Shown: in pieces, positions 1 to 7,505 of the stretch | Position numbering within the stretch: position 1 is the first letter of the stretch | Layout of the letters: every line of letters begins with the position of its first letter | Origin: Ferrimonas senticii DSM 18821 | GTDB lineage: Bacteria > Pseudomonadota > Gammaproteobacteria > Enterobacterales > Shewanellaceae | Direction of reading: 5' to 3' | Length of the DNA stretch: 64,000 nt | Assembly (NCBI RefSeq): GCF_000422665.1 | Contig: NZ_AUGM01000019.1 | Location: 19,145-83,144, forward strand | The notes under the pieces: generated by a model | What the model saw: the letters and a program-made list of their open reading frames with translations, nothing else | Database searches by the model: none | What the model was told of the DNA's origin: nothing | Made by a program: the position numbers and the translations under genes

Positions 1-165
1 ATGGAGAGCGAAGGGGTGATGCCCGATCTGGTCAACCTGCGACCGCAGGTCGTGGCCAACGCCATTCAAGGCTTGATGCATCAACCGAAAAATCAGGTTT
101 ATAAAAGCTTTAAGCAGCGCATGGGTCATATTCTAAAGCAATTGATGATTAAGCAAGCAGGGTAA
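1..165 (+). CDS. 3' end of an unrecognised gene
   Basis: The reading frame is open from the first base of the window and stops at TAA (163-165), giving 54 visible residues. It ends in a basic, helical-looking tail (many Lys, Gln, Met). The ATG at position 1 need not be the true start, because the gene may begin outside the window. I do not recognise the family from this fragment. The stop codon is immediately followed by the short MITE at 165-327, so the element lies right at the 3' end of this gene. Confidence 0.5.
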   Translation: MESEGVMPDLVNLRPQVVANAIQGLMHQPKNQVYKSFKQRMGHILKQLMIKQAG

Positions 166-327
166 TACCAATTCACCTAAATATCTGATCACTATTGCTG
201 GTTTAAATCATCTCACTCTGCGTTACTCAACTTACTGGTAGAGCCACTAGCAGCGGCGTTGAGTGCCTTGATTGAGACGATTTCTCCTTCGCACTAGGTA
301 GACCATTTACTTAAGTGAATTGGTATA
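165..327. mobile_element. Short MITE-like element with TACCAATTCAC inverted ends
   Basis: The left end reads TACCAATTCACCTAA (166-180) and the right end is its near inverse, TTAAGTGAATTGGTA (311-325), about 160 bp apart, with TA/AT dinucleotides at the junctions. The interior has no credible reading frame. Short elements with ends of this kind are, from general knowledge, common between genes of marine gammaproteobacteria. Assignment to a transposase family is not possible from one copy. It lies between the partial gene and tesB. Confidence 0.7.
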
Positions 328-399
328 AGTTTCAAAACTGGCATTTTGCTGTGCGCCGCAGTAGTGTAATCGACTGATTTTCGTCATCGAGAGAGCGCT

Positions 400-1257
400 A
401 TGTCAGCCGTATTGGACAATTTGGTTAGCCTGCTCACCTTAGAGCAGTTGGACGATGGCTTATACCGCGGTGAAAGCCAAGATCTGGGCTTTGGTCACCT
501 GTTTGGTGGCCAAGTGTTAGGTCAGGCGTTGGCGGCGGCCCAGCGTACCGTGCCGGCTGGCCGGATGGTGCACTCCTATCATTCCTACTTTTTGCGCGCC
601 GGTGATCTGAGCTTGCCGGTGATCTACGATGTGGAAACCCTGCGTGATGGTGGCAGCTTCAGTGCAAGACGAGTTAGCGCGATTCAGCACGGAAGACCGA
701 TCTTTTTTATGACCGCCTCGTTCCAGGCTGAAGAGCCCGGCCTTGAGCATCAAATAGCGATGCCGCAGGTGGAAGCGCCAGAAGCGTTTCCGTCAGAGCT
801 GGAATTGGCCGCTAAAATGGGCGATCTGCTGCCGCAATCGGTGCGTGATCAGTACTTGAAAAAACAAGCGATCGAGATCCGCGTAGCGGAAAGCAAAACC
901 CAGCGTCTGACCGACCGCAGTCCGACTCGCAATATCTGGATGCGCGCCAATGGCGCCTTGGCCGATGACCAATCGCTGCATCAGTTTTTGCTCTCCTACG
1001 CTTCGGATTTTAACTTCTTAACCACCGCGTTAAAGCCGCACGGCATTGAGTGGCTATCTGGCGAAGTCAAGGCGGCAACCATCGATCACTCAATGTGGTT
1101 CCATCGCCCAGTCAAATTTGACGACTGGCTGTTGTTCAGTATCGATAGCCCATCCACCAGTAATGCCCGCGGCTTGGTGCGCGGGCAGATCTTTAACCGT
1201 GATGGCCAGTTAGTCGCCAGTGCGGTGCAAGAGGGGTTGTTGCGTAAGCGCAAATGA
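400..1257 (+). CDS. tesB: Acyl-CoA thioesterase II (TesB)
   Basis: A 285-residue protein, essentially the length of E. coli TesB (286). It hydrolyses medium- and long-chain acyl-CoA to free fatty acid and CoA in the cytoplasm. It has the double hot-dog architecture. The N-terminal half carries the GHLFGGQVLGQALAAA segment. The C-terminal half carries YASDFNFL (catalytic Asp), ATIDHSMWFHRP (Thr) and AVQEGLLR (Gln), the three positions that activate water in the E. coli enzyme. The start ATG is preceded by a purine-rich GAGAGAG ribosome site. It is a single gene closed by a strong hairpin terminator at 1286-1311. Upstream lies the MITE at 165-327. Confidence 0.95.
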   Translation: MSAVLDNLVSLLTLEQLDDGLYRGESQDLGFGHLFGGQVLGQALAAAQRTVPAGRMVHSYHSYFLRAGDLSLPVIYDVETLRDGGSFSARRVSAIQHGRPIFFMTASFQAEEPGLEHQIAMPQVEAPEAFPSELELAAKMGDLLPQSVRDQYLKKQAIEIRVAESKTQRLTDRSPTRNIWMRANGALADDQSLHQFLLSYASDFNFLTTALKPHGIEWLSGEVKAATIDHSMWFHRPVKFDDWLLFSIDSPSTSNARGLVRGQIFNRDGQLVASAVQEGLLRKRK

Positions 1258-1285
1258 CTTTAACAAAGTGTGATTAAGATCAATA

Positions 1286-1311
1286 AGCGGCTACTGACAG
1301 CCGCTTTTTTT
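1286..1311 (+). terminator. Intrinsic terminator of tesB
   Basis: AGCGGCT (1286-1292), six-base loop, AGCCGCT (1299-1305), then a run of seven T. It lies 28 bases after the tesB stop codon. Confidence 0.9.
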
Positions 1312-1359
1312 GTTTGATATCGTAAATAGATAGCTGGCACAAATCCCAGCTATACCTCG

Positions 1360-1576
1360 GATGAAGGTAACCAGGAGAGCGGTCGATTATCGATTTTCTA
1401 ATGAAAACCGATAGGGCACCCACCGAAGAAGTAAATCTTTCAGGTGTCAGCGTTTGCTGATGAGGACTGGTACTGGACGAGCCTCTGGAGAGTTCCATTG
1501 ACTTGGACGCCGAAGGCGCAAGCGTAGCCAATCGTGGCCGCGTGAAACGCTCAGGCAAAAGGACAGAGAGTAGAGT
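1360..1576 (+). promoter_or_regulatory. Tandem glycine riboswitch
   Basis: Two consecutive glycine-aptamer-like modules precede the alanine/glycine symporter gene. Module 1 shows CCAGGAGAGC (1371-1380), CCACCGAAGAAGTAAA and TTTCAGGTGTCAG. Module 2 shows CTCTGGAGAG (1483-1492), ACGCCGAAGGCGCAA, GCTCAGGCAAAAGGACAGAG (1549-1568). GGAGAG, CGCCGAAGG and CTCAGGCAAAAGGACAGAG are the hallmark words of the glycine riboswitch class. The second module matches the consensus better than the first. In relatives, riboswitches placed like this control glycine catabolism or uptake; the direction of control here is not known. Confidence 0.9.
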
Positions 1577-1724
1577 TTTTTACTGATTACACTGAGCATT
1601 GGTGCCGCTATCGCGAGATTAGCCACCGCGCTTCGCCGCGTCGTTGCCGCCACTGGCAATGAAATGACGACATGCAGGTGCGCGCCCGACACTCAGTAGC
1701 CGATTGGTATGATCTATCCCCCTG

Positions 1725-1750
1725 CACCCGTAATGCGGGTGTGTTTGTCG
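1725..1750 (+). terminator. Candidate expression-platform hairpin of the glycine riboswitch
   Basis: CACCCG (1725-1730) and CGGGTG (1736-1741) form a 6-bp stem with a five-base loop, followed by a T-rich stretch. It lies 82 bases before the symporter start and about 150 bases after the aptamers. It could be the terminator or attenuator switched by the riboswitch. The U-tract is imperfect, so translational control remains possible. Confidence 0.4.
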
Positions 1751-1823
1751 TCGTTGTTCGGTAAACGCACTCGGTCCGTCGTGGTTTCTCCTCAAAAATT
1801 TTGATGTATTTGAGGAAAAACAA

Positions 1824-3194
1824 ATGTCTGCGATTGAATCTGTACTGTCGACCCTATCGTCTTGGGTTTGGGGACCGCCGCTGTTAGTGCTGCTGGTCGG
1901 TACCGGTATCTATTTCACCACCCAACTGGGCTTTATGCAGCTGCGCAAGTTGCCGTTCGCGCTCAAACTGATGTTTCGCGCCGACAGCAGTGCCGGTGAT
2001 GTCTCCCGTTTCTCGGCGCTGTGTACCGCGCTGGCGGCGACCATCGGTACCGGTAACATCGTTGGTGTTGCCACTGCGGTAAAATTGGGTGGCCCTGGGG
2101 CACTGTTTTGGATGTGGCTGGCGGGTCTGTTTGGGATGGCCACCAAGTACGCTGAGTGCATGTTGGCGGTGAAATACCGCCGCACTGATAGCCGTGGCGA
2201 ACAAGTGGGTGGGCCGATGTACTACATCGCCGACGGCATCGGCAAGATGTGGCTGGCGAAGGTATTTGCAGTATTTACCCTGCTGGTGGCGTTCTTTGGG
2301 ATCGGGACTTTCCCGCAGGTGAACGCCATTGTTGATGGCGCCAACATCGCCTTGAGCGTACCCCGTGAAGTGACCATGGTGGTGCTGACCCTGCTGGTCG
2401 CGGCGGTGGTACTGGGCGGCATTAAGCGCATCGCCAAGGTGGCGACCGCGCTGGTGCCACTGATGGCAATTGGTTACGTGTTGGTGTGTAGCGCCCTGTT
2501 GCTGGCGAACCTCGAGGCGGTGCCGGCGGCGGTAAGCCTAATTATTGAAAGTGCCTTTAATCCGGTCGCCGCTGGCGGTGGTTTTGCCGGTGCCACGGTG
2601 ATGATGGCGATTCAGTTTGGTATCGCCCGTGGGGTGTTCTCTAACGAAGCGGGATTGGGTAGTGCGCCGATGGCGGCCGCTGCGGCTAAGACCAAGTCGC
2701 CAGTCGAGCAAGGCTTAGTGTCGATGACCGGCCCGTTCTTGGATACGCTGATCATCTGTACCTTGACCGGTTTGGCACTGGTGATCACCGGCGCGTGGCA
2801 AAGCGATGCCGCTGGTGCAGCGATGACTTCTGAGGCGATGAGCAACGGTTTGTCGCAACTCTTAGGCGCCAAGATCATCACCATCGCGCTGCTGTTCTTT
2901 GCCTTTACCACCATCTTAGGCTGGTGTTACTACGGCGAACGTGCGGTGCTGTTCTTGGCTGGGGAAAAAGGTCGTCTGCCGTACCGAGTGATCTTCGTTT
3001 GTCTGGTGGCGGTGGGTGGTTTGCTGCAGTTGAACCTGATCTGGCTACTGGCGGATGTGGTTAACGGTTTGATGGCGGTGCCAAACTTGATTGCGCTGTT
3101 GCTGCTGCGCAAAGAGATTATCAGTGACACCCGTGCTTACTTTGCTGGATTGGCGGTTAAACCAAAGCATGGGACAGAGGCGGTAGAAGCCTAA
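1824..3194 (+). CDS. Sodium:alanine/glycine symporter (AGCS family)
   Basis: A 456-residue inner-membrane carrier with about ten hydrophobic segments. It belongs to the alanine/glycine:cation symporter family (AgcS/AlsT type), which imports alanine or glycine with Na+. Diagnostic stretches are ALAATIGTGNIVGVATA, the GGPMYYI segment and GVFSNEAGLGSAPMAAAAA, all strongly conserved in the family. The ATG follows GAGGAAAAACAA, a good ribosome site. The tandem glycine riboswitch 250-460 bases upstream points to glycine as the substrate or signal. It is monocistronic, with a hairpin terminator at 3216-3249. Confidence 0.92.
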   Translation: MSAIESVLSTLSSWVWGPPLLVLLVGTGIYFTTQLGFMQLRKLPFALKLMFRADSSAGDVSRFSALCTALAATIGTGNIVGVATAVKLGGPGALFWMWLAGLFGMATKYAECMLAVKYRRTDSRGEQVGGPMYYIADGIGKMWLAKVFAVFTLLVAFFGIGTFPQVNAIVDGANIALSVPREVTMVVLTLLVAAVVLGGIKRIAKVATALVPLMAIGYVLVCSALLLANLEAVPAAVSLIIESAFNPVAAGGGFAGATVMMAIQFGIARGVFSNEAGLGSAPMAAAAAKTKSPVEQGLVSMTGPFLDTLIICTLTGLALVITGAWQSDAAGAAMTSEAMSNGLSQLLGAKIITIALLFFAFTTILGWCYYGERAVLFLAGEKGRLPYRVIFVCLVAVGGLLQLNLIWLLADVVNGLMAVPNLIALLLLRKEIISDTRAYFAGLAVKPKHGTEAVEA

Positions 3195-3215
3195 TTTAGA
3201 CTTAGAACCTTAACG

Positions 3216-3249
3216 GGGCGTTGCCAATGGCAGCGCCCTGTTTTGTTTG
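3216..3249 (+). terminator. Intrinsic terminator of the symporter gene
   Basis: GGGCGTTGCC (3216-3225) and GGCAGCGCCC (3229-3238) form a 10-bp stem with one G-T pair and a 3-base loop, followed by TGTTTTGTTTG. It also lies just downstream of the convergent minus-strand gene that ends at 3253. Confidence 0.85.
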
Positions 3250-3252
3250 TGA

Positions 3253-4185
3253 TCACTGCGATTTAACTGGCCCGGGAAAGAAACGATTGGTTTGCTGCTG
3301 ATAGGCCAGATACCCCGGCCGTTTCTGAACCGAGTAGTATTCAGCCGGTACCGCGCCAGAGTAGTACACCAAGGTGGTGTACATGATCTTTGAAGTAAAG
3401 AGCAGACCCGCACCCAACAGCACCCACAGCAACAACGAATCTGCCGTTGAGTAGAGCGCTAACCACGATGGTAGGGCGGCGATAACTAGGCCGTTCCACA
3501 CCATCCATTCGGCAAAGTAGTTTGGATGACGACTAAAGCGCCATAAGCCGACGCTACAAACTTGGTGGCGCATCCCCTGTTGGCGCATCTTGGTGAGAAA
3601 GGCCTTCTTTTGGTAATCGGCGACACTTTCCATTACAAACGCGGCGAGCCACAACGCCAGACCGATAACTTCAAACACTGAGAAACTGGTGGCTGGGTTG
3701 CTGGCAATAATCAATGCCGGTAACGCTAAGAACGACGCATTGGCAAGCCCTTGGACTAAGGCTTCAATCTGCATCATTGCCGCGGTATTGCTGATGTTGG
3801 CCTTTTGCCAGCGACGCCGTTGATATTGATAACGCGGTAACTCTTTATCTAAATGGCCATGGCGCAGCAGTGCCAGTGCCGCCACGCCCATTCGTAGCCC
3901 AATAAACAGATAAACCGCACTGACAATGGCGCTGCGCAGCCAGTAACCATCGCTGTAGAACCACGTCAGCAGCCCAATCAGCGCAACCCCAAGCGGCCAG
4001 CCGATATCGACATAAGACATCCGGCCGGTTTTCCAAGTAGGTATACACACCACCAAGGCAAACAGCAGCAGCTGAGCTAAGCCATTGGCAAGGCTAAGCT
4101 GAAAAAATTGACTGCTACTGAGTAACACCGCCAAGCCGAGTAAAAATGGCAGCGCTGGTTTGATGTACTTAATTAGCCGTTGCAT
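3253..4185 (-). CDS. DUF1295 family integral membrane protein
   Basis: A 310-residue, very hydrophobic protein with about eight membrane segments. The C-terminal part contains GLWRFSRHPNYFAEWMVWNG, the RHPNYxxE signature of the DUF1295/steroid 5-alpha-reductase-like fold, which is also seen in isoprenylcysteine methyltransferases. The family is usually annotated as a putative reductase or methyltransferase; no substrate can be named here. The start codon is preceded by AGGGAACACAGGG. It converges on the symporter gene and its other neighbours are unrelated. Confidence 0.8.
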   Translation of the reverse strand: MQRLIKYIKPALPFLLGLAVLLSSSQFFQLSLANGLAQLLLFALVVCIPTWKTGRMSYVDIGWPLGVALIGLLTWFYSDGYWLRSAIVSAVYLFIGLRMGVAALALLRHGHLDKELPRYQYQRRRWQKANISNTAAMMQIEALVQGLANASFLALPALIIASNPATSFSVFEVIGLALWLAAFVMESVADYQKKAFLTKMRQQGMRHQVCSVGLWRFSRHPNYFAEWMVWNGLVIAALPSWLALYSTADSLLLWVLLGAGLLFTSKIMYTTLVYYSGAVPAEYYSVQKRPGYLAYQQQTNRFFPGPVKSQ

Positions 4186-4538
4186 CCCTGTGTTCCCTGA
4201 GTGTCGGCCTAGATGACCGCTTAGTGTGCCGATAGCGAGATCGAAAAGTAATTGGCGTAATCGCCATAGAAGCGGTGATTCGTGCCATTTAAGCGGTTGA
4301 AGTTCGGCTTTTGGCAGCCGCTAAAAAACATTTGTTACTGAAGTTAAATAACTGTGTCGTTGCTTGCAGCGTCCGAGAAATCGTTGCCTTAGTTGTAAAT
4401 TTTAAATGGCTGATGGGTAATTGTTCAGCACCGATAGGCGGCTTTTAAGGCTTACTCATGAATGATGTATCTTGCTGATATTAATCGCTTTTTGTGGTGC
4501 TAGGATTAAATGGGGTCTAGGTTATTTAAGGAGCAACT
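4186..4538. other. Intergenic region without a recognised gene
   Basis: About 350 bases between the divergently placed DUF1295 gene and the small membrane ORF. I see no convincing reading frame, repeat or hairpin. It must hold the promoters of both flanking genes. Confidence 0.4.
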
Positions 4539-4691
4539 ATGACTTCGTTAAAGCGTTATTTAGCGATGACTGCAGCTGGTGTCCTGTTGAGCTATCCTGC
4601 AATTCTGGTGGTACTGGGCGCGGTCTCAACCACCGTGGTGGTGTGGTCGCTGCTGTTTGGCGTTCCCGGTTGGGCTTATGTCCTGATGTAG
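4539..4691 (+). CDS. Small membrane protein, possibly cut short by an amber codon
   Basis: A 50-codon frame starting at ATG 4539 with a textbook AAGGAG (4528-4533) five bases upstream. The product is mostly hydrophobic: a basic N-terminus (MTSLKRYLAM) followed by one or two membrane spans (GVLLSYPAILVVLG, TVVVWSLLFGVPGWAYVLM). The stop is TAG at 4689-4691. The same frame then stays open for another 20 codons to TAG at 4752-4754, encoding WFAWLLEPLWLIEQR..., which looks like a natural amphipathic tail. The gene may therefore be a 71-codon gene with a nonsense mutation, or a genuine 50-residue protein. The family is not recognised. Confidence 0.5.
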   Translation: MTSLKRYLAMTAAGVLLSYPAILVVLGAVSTTVVVWSLLFGVPGWAYVLM

Positions 4692-4854
4692 TGGTTTGCG
4701 TGGCTGCTTGAGCCACTTTGGTTAATCGAACAGCGCACACAAGCATCGGCTTAGTGCGCTGGTTGTTTTAGCAATCGAAGATAAATGCCGCTGGCAGCGG
4801 TGCAGATTGGTATAAGATGACCGCTAATCTTCTCGTAGAACCAAGGAACTTTCG

Positions 4855-5265
4855 ATGCGGCGTTTGCTTGTTGCTGTCGGTTTATTGCTGCCATTGGCTG
4901 GGTGTGTCACCGATACGCCGGATGTTGAGCAGGTGGAGTATGCTCAGGTCAGTGGCGTTATCGCCTTTAAAGAAAAGACGTTATTGCCGGACAATAGCCG
5001 GATTGTGGTGGCGGTGGTGGATGCCAACAAGCGTGGCACCATTTTGATGCAAACCGAGTTTTCCGCCGCCAAACTGCCGGTGCCGTTCTTCCTCTCGACC
5101 CCGAAAGAGAAGTATGACGACAACGCCGATTATGTCGTCTGGGCTGCGGTGAATGTTGATGGTTTGGCGCAGCCGCTGCTGCAAACCCGTGACCCGTTTG
5201 TGCGGGTGCTGAATAACGGCGTTACCAATGCGTTGGTTGAGGTAAAAGCACCAGCGCCACGTTAA
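4855..5265 (+). CDS. YbaY-family lipoprotein
   Basis: A 136-residue precursor with a lipoprotein signal peptide ending in the lipobox LAGC (Cys17), so the mature protein is probably a lipidated envelope protein. The rest is a single beta-sandwich domain of the YbaY/YscW type (VSGVIAFKEK...LLPDNSRIVVAVVD...PVPFFLS...YVVWAAV). Homologues are annotated as YbaY family lipoprotein or type III pilotin-like; the function in non-pathogens is unknown. The start follows AAGGAAC. It is a single gene closed by the bidirectional terminator at 5298-5324. Confidence 0.82.
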   Translation: MRRLLVAVGLLLPLAGCVTDTPDVEQVEYAQVSGVIAFKEKTLLPDNSRIVVAVVDANKRGTILMQTEFSAAKLPVPFFLSTPKEKYDDNADYVVWAAVNVDGLAQPLLQTRDPFVRVLNNGVTNALVEVKAPAPR

Positions 5266-5297
5266 CGTGGTTAGTGCGATAAATTGACCGCAATAAA

Positions 5298-5324
5298 AAA
5301 GCCGAACTCAGTGAGTTCGGCTTT
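5298..5324. terminator. Bidirectional intrinsic terminator
   Basis: GCCGAACTC (5301-5309), loop AGT, GAGTTCGGC (5313-5321), with A-run on the left and TTT on the right. It serves the YbaY gene on the plus strand and the DsbB-propeller gene on the minus strand. Confidence 0.88.
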
Positions 5325-5361
5325 GTCGTTGTAGGGTCGTTATTAACTATTTAGTGGGCGA

Positions 5362-6795
5362 TTACAGTGCCGCGAACGCTACGCTGTTGTTGCCCGCTTC
5401 GCCGTTGATTACCGCCAGCTTGCCATCAACCACAGTCATTGCTTGTGGGTTGGTGGTGCCAGTCAGGTTTACCGCGTTAACCACTTGGTTGTTGGTTACG
5501 GTCAGCAGCTGTTCACCAGAGTGGCTCAGCAGCAGCATGCCGTTGTCGGTCGCTACTACGCCAGTTACCTGAGGCAGCTTAGCTGAATCGATGGCGATAA
5601 CCGCTTCGCTGTTCAGTTTGAAGTCTTTAGCGCTCAGACGGGATACCACCAGGTTGTTACGTACGTCCACTGGCAGGGTCACCATCAGGTACTCGTTGGT
5701 TGCTGCATCGTAAGCGATGTCGCCAACGTAGTTGTACTTAGCACGTACGGTCTCGAAGCGACCGCGCTTGAACTCTTTCACGCCGTCGGTGCCGTCGATG
5801 AAGTTAGCGTAGTAATCAGCAACTTTAGCCTGTGGATCGTAAGCTACGCGAGCGAAGCTCTTGTGATCAGCAGACAGGATAACGCTGTTGTCGCCATCGA
5901 ATGCCACACCGGCCAGGTTGGAGATCTCAACCGAGAACGCCGCGTCGATGCGTACTTGTGCCAGTACGTTTTGCAGAGACTTGTCTAGGAAGTATACCCA
6001 GTTGTCGCTGGTTACTACTGCGAACAGTTGCGAGTTCGGGTTGTAGCTGATACCGGTGGCAACGCCTTCAATTTGTGCAGGCAGCTTGATGCTGTCGGTC
6101 GCAGCCACAGTCGCGTCGGTCGCTACTTTGGTGTTGCTGTCGGCAGTCATTTCAGCAAAGTCTGGCTTAGCAATGCTGTAAGCACCACGCACAGAACCTT
6201 TATCGAATGCTGGCCACTTAGAGGTAGACCAGATGATGGTTTCTGGGTTGAAGCTCATGCGTACTGGATCGCTCTGGCCAATGAATGGGAATGGGCCAGT
6301 TTGAGTGAACGCTTGCACGATGTTGAAGCCGATGATCACCAGGAAGGTGTTGATGGTGGCCTTGTTCAGCGGGCCCCATGCTACGGTCTTGTCGCGCAGT
6401 TTGTCGCCTTGCAGCATCAGCATCGCGCCAGCAAACAGCAGAACGATGATGAAGATAACCATTACCCACACGTAGGTGTGTACGCCAAAGATCGCTGGAC
6501 CGAAGCCTTGACCGATGTCACGCAGCATGTGCGGAGCGCTGTGGCGGAAGCCGGCGTATAGGCCGTACATCGCGGTTAGGATCAGGGCACCGATGTACTT
6601 TGGCTTCAGGCCGTAGCGCATGATGAACAGGGAGATCAGCGATACCAGCACCATGGCGGTGCGCTCTTGCCAACACAGTACGCATGGGGTGTCGCCCATG
6701 CCGAAGCCCAGAATGATACAGGCGATACCTACCGGGAAGGCGATCAGTGCCAGCGCCGCTAGGGAAACAATTCGGTTTAGTACGGTTTCGTTCAT
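5362..6795 (-). CDS. DsbB-like membrane domain fused to a beta-propeller-like domain
   Basis: A 477-residue protein. Residues 1-130 resemble DsbB: four membrane segments with the periplasmic motif PCVLCWQERTAM (Cys38, Cys41, Arg45), equivalent to the CVLC-x-x-ER quinone-proximal site of E. coli DsbB. A fifth hydrophobic segment follows at about 145-162. Residues from about 215 to the end form a soluble, repeat-rich domain with blades such as GVATGISYNPNSQLFAVVTS, GVAFDGDNSVIL and GDIAYDAATNEYLMVTL, suggesting a YncE/quinoprotein-like propeller, probably periplasmic. There are only three cysteines in the whole protein (26, 38, 41), so the second DsbB pair (Cys104/Cys130) is absent. It follows a small membrane gene by 9 bases and is probably cotranscribed with it. 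Confidence 0.75.
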   Translation of the reverse strand: MNETVLNRIVSLAALALIAFPVGIACIILGFGMGDTPCVLCWQERTAMVLVSLISLFIMRYGLKPKYIGALILTAMYGLYAGFRHSAPHMLRDIGQGFGPAIFGVHTYVWVMVIFIIVLLFAGAMLMLQGDKLRDKTVAWGPLNKATINTFLVIIGFNIVQAFTQTGPFPFIGQSDPVRMSFNPETIIWSTSKWPAFDKGSVRGAYSIAKPDFAEMTADSNTKVATDATVAATDSIKLPAQIEGVATGISYNPNSQLFAVVTSDNWVYFLDKSLQNVLAQVRIDAAFSVEISNLAGVAFDGDNSVILSADHKSFARVAYDPQAKVADYYANFIDGTDGVKEFKRGRFETVRAKYNYVGDIAYDAATNEYLMVTLPVDVRNNLVVSRLSAKDFKLNSEAVIAIDSAKLPQVTGVVATDNGMLLLSHSGEQLLTVTNNQVVNAVNLTGTTNPQAMTVVDGKLAVINGEAGNNSVAFAAL

Positions 6796-6804
6796 GTTCG
6801 CCTC

Positions 6805-6972
6805 TTACAAGTTGCCAGGCGGCACAATCATGGTCCAAGTGGCTACTAGCCAGATGAACAAGCTCATTAGGATGCTGACGGCCAACAGCTTGTGTGCCAG
6901 CTGCTGTTTTTCAGGTTTGAATGCAACCAAGTAAGCGGTTGCGAAGATGACGCAAAATAGTAAGAACTCCAC
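6805..6972 (-). CDS. Small two-span membrane protein upstream of the DsbB-like gene
   Basis: A 55-residue protein with two hydrophobic spans (FLLFCVIFATAYLVAF and LLAVSILMSLFIWLVATWTMIV) joined by a charged loop (KPEKQQLAHK). I place the start at GTG (6970-6972), because GGAGA lies seven bases upstream of it; an in-frame ATG at 7006-7008 has no ribosome site. Its stop lies 9 bases before the DsbB-like gene, so the two are likely one operon and may form a complex. The family is not recognised. Confidence 0.6.
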   Translation of the reverse strand: MEFLLFCVIFATAYLVAFKPEKQQLAHKLLAVSILMSLFIWLVATWTMIVPPGNL

Positions 6973-7505
6973 GTTATCTCTCCGGTATCGGCATCGGGTC
7001 AATTGCACCTAGGGATGTGACAACAGGCCGGTCTGCTCGGGTTAAGGTTCAATGAAGAACGACTTGTGAATCGCCTTCATCAGTGAATTGACGGCGAAGT
7101 TACCGGAGTGAATTAAATGAATTTGCGAGTTAAATCGCAGTTTGGTGGGGATTGGGTTGGCGTTGTTGCCAGAGTTTGCGGTCGCTTGTGTATTTAACTA
7201 AAACGCGAACCTGCCTTTATTTTTTCTGAAAATGCAGTGCATCCAAGTGTATGAAAAAACGTATTTTTGTTTCGATTCGAGGTTTTTTGGCAAAGCGAGT
7301 TAAGGCGCACCTTATCGGCCTTAACTGGAATCGAACTCGCACACGATAGGGGTTGATGGTGAAAAAAGTTACCACTTTGTGGGTATGCTGCGCGTTGTGC
7401 GCAATTGGATACAAAATCGCGGCTTGGCGCTGAAGAAAATTCATTGCCTAGCAGCGATTTTAATGGTTAGCGGAAAAGTCTGAACCGAAGCTGATTTTAG
7501 TGGCG
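6973..7505. other. Intergenic region without a recognised gene
   Basis: About 530 bases between two minus-strand genes. Short frames are present on both strands, but none has a ribosome site with a convincing product. The promoter of the small membrane gene/DsbB operon must lie here. No repeat or terminator-quality hairpin was noticed. Confidence 0.4.

Noticed and set aside
1447..1823. Minus-strand frames of 70-90 codons over the riboswitch region
   Set aside because: The sequence is explained by structured RNA; the frames lack ribosome sites.
4689..4691. Amber codon read as pyrrolysine
   Set aside because: No pyl genes are in view, and the protein is not a methylamine methyltransferase; mutation or an ordinary stop is simpler.
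4472..4711. 79-codon frame overlapping the small membrane ORF
   Set aside because: The frame starting at 4539 has a perfect ribosome site and a membrane-protein composition; the 79-codon frame has neither.
6028..6561. 177-codon open frame on the plus strand
   Set aside because: It is antisense to the DsbB-propeller gene, has no ribosome site and no family resemblance; codon use of the minus-strand gene explains it.
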